This document shows positions 21,355 to 22,159 of a stretch of 22,159 nt of DNA, piece by piece (within the stretch, counting starts at the first letter, position 1; every line of letters starts with the position of its first letter). A program made the translations under genes and the position numbers. Source of the DNA: JAFCDQ01 sp964571335 (GTDB lineage: Archaea > Nanobdellota > Nanobdellia > Woesearchaeales > ARS49); the NCBI GenBank assembly GCA_964571335.1, contig CAZNAM010000006.1, positions 1-22,159 on the forward strand, given 5' to 3'. Under the pieces are notes generated by a model. It was not told the DNA's origin. It did not search any database and was given only the letters and a program-made list of their open reading frames with translations.

Positions 21355-22110
21355 TCATATTTCACTTGTATCTATTACTCCTAAACTTTTATCTACAATT
21401 ATAAATTGAACTACTTGATTTTTTCCTAAATTTTTTGCTTTGTATAATGCTTTATCTGCTTGGGATAATAATGATGTTTCTGATATTTTACTGTTCTTAC
21501 AGGTTATACATCCCACACTGACAGTTAATGAGCAGGCTTCTTCTATTTTTTTTCTTAATTCTTCTGCTATTTCTTTTGCTTCAACAGCATCAACTAAATT
21601 TAATAAAACTACAAATTCTTCTCCTCCATATCTAAAACACATTCCTTTAACTTTCCTTGTTTCATTTGCTATTTCCTGCAATACTTTATCTCCTTCTAAA
21701 TGTCCATGACAATCATTATATTGTTTAAAATCATCTATATCAAATATTAACAAACTTGTTGGTTGTTCTTCCATTGAATTTTTTTTTAAGATTGAGCTTA
21801 ATTCAGGAAATAATTTTAAGCGATTGTATAATTCTGTTAAATTATCTGTTTCTGCAGTTATTTTTGCTTCCATTAATTCATTCAATCTTAATATATTCAT
21901 TGTAAATTCTTGAGATATCATTTCTGTTTTGTTTATTTTTTCAGAATTTATAGAATCAGTATAACAAAATATTGTTCCAATATATTGTCTGTCTTTTATT
22001 AAAGGGATTGCAAACATTGATTTTGGCATTTCAGCTATATTATCAATATCTTTTAATACAAAATCTTCTTTTATTTCATTTATTTTATTAACAAATTTTG
22101 TATTCATCAC
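21355..22110 (-). CDS. Diguanylate cyclase (GGDEF domain) with N-terminal GAF-like segment
   Basis: GGDEF protein expected to make cyclic di-GMP. Reading from GTG 22110 (ATG 22107 is the next codon), 251 residues are visible. Residues 1-80 resemble the second half of a GAF domain (KSMFAIPLIKDRQYIGTIFC). The GGDEF domain follows: DNLTELYNR (89-97), LLIFDIDDFKQYND with metal-binding aspartate, GHLEGDKVL, RYGGEEF (160-166, active-site GG[D/E]EF), LTVSVG and ADKALYKAKNLGKN. The inhibitory I-site RxxD is absent (K-V-K-G in its place). The real N-terminus may lie beyond the window or behind a frameshift near 22090-22110, because the GAF part is incomplete. The stop lies 11 nt from the YchF stop. 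Confidence 0.85.
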   Translation of the reverse strand: MMNTKFVNKINEIKEDFVLKDIDNIAEMPKSMFAIPLIKDRQYIGTIFCYTDSINSEKINKTEMISQEFTMNILRLNELMEAKITAETDNLTELYNRLKLFPELSSILKKNSMEEQPTSLLIFDIDDFKQYNDCHGHLEGDKVLQEIANETRKVKGMCFRYGGEEFVVLLNLVDAVEAKEIAEELRKKIEEACSLTVSVGCITCKNSKISETSLLSQADKALYKAKNLGKNQVVQFIIVDKSLGVIDTSEI

Positions 22111-22159
22111 TTGTTTTTCTATTCTTACCTATTGCGATTGAACCATATAATACAACTGA

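Noticed and set aside
22104..22110. C box (GTGATGA) of a small RNA on the minus strand
   Set aside because: No D box at a proper distance; it lies at the start of the GGDEF gene.
1..22159. CRISPR array, tRNA, rRNA, insertion sequence or prophage
   Set aside because: No regularly spaced repeats, cloverleaf, transposase or phage structural genes were seen on either strand.

Overview
The window reads as a piece of an archaeal chromosome, most likely from a small-genome DPANN lineage of the Woesearchaeota/Pacearchaeota kind. The domain is well supported: archaeal-type alaS with an N-terminal zinc ribbon, aIF5B-type infB, aRF1, eL43 (L37Ae), Rpo12 (RpoP), prefoldin beta, UPF0147, an archaeal MCT-1/Tma20-like PUA protein, DRG and YchF-type TGS GTPases and NreA, with TATA boxes about 25-28 nt before many start codons. 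The lineage is an inference from small or trimmed proteins, very AT-rich DNA and dense packing. No stretch over 300 nt lacks a gene. I see no rRNA, tRNA, CRISPR array, insertion sequence or prophage.

Layout. 1-1304: truncated FKBP isomerase, cold-shock protein, and (minus) a stand-alone ThiI-type PP-loop enzyme. 1359-3222: nreA and a HEPN/DUF4145-like protein. 3216-5632 (minus): alaS, interrupted by a 100-N assembly gap. 5729-6727 (minus): an exported, C-terminally anchored surface protein. 6902-9570: infB with a coupled PUA-like protein, facing the MCT-1-like PUA protein. 9770-12399: an asparagine-synthase-like PP-loop protein, a DRG GTPase (minus) and a small MscS-like membrane protein. 12392-13462 (minus): the eL43-rpoP-pfdB-UPF0147 cluster. 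13682-16121: aRF1, a SprT-like metalloprotease overlapping it by 4 nt, and a metallophosphoesterase. 16202-17410: RtcB-family RNA ligase. 17417-19040 (minus): three overlapping, apparently paralogous genes of unknown function. 19081-19203: a possible gene remnant. 19206-22110: ROK kinase (minus), YchF-like GTPase (+) and a GGDEF diguanylate cyclase (minus) at the window's edge.

Working logic. Most genes serve translation and RNA: charging (alaS), initiation (infB and two PUA proteins), termination (aRF1), ribosome (eL43), ribosome-associated GTPases (DRG, YchF), tRNA thiolation (ThiI-like) and RNA ligation (RtcB); transcription (RpoP) and chaperones (prefoldin, FKBP) complete the core. First genes of transcription units mostly have a TATA box just upstream of the start codon and look leaderless. 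Several following genes have GAGG or GGGGTG about 6-8 nt before the start, so two initiation modes seem to coexist. This corrected the starts of aRF1, the MCT-1-like protein, the phosphoesterase, the cold-shock protein and the infB-linked PUA protein. Accessory parts worth a second look are the three-paralogue operon, the GGDEF protein (rare in Archaea), the trimmed aRF1 and AlaRS, a GC-rich 13-mer shared by two intergenic regions, and a perfect inverted repeat over the ychF promoter.
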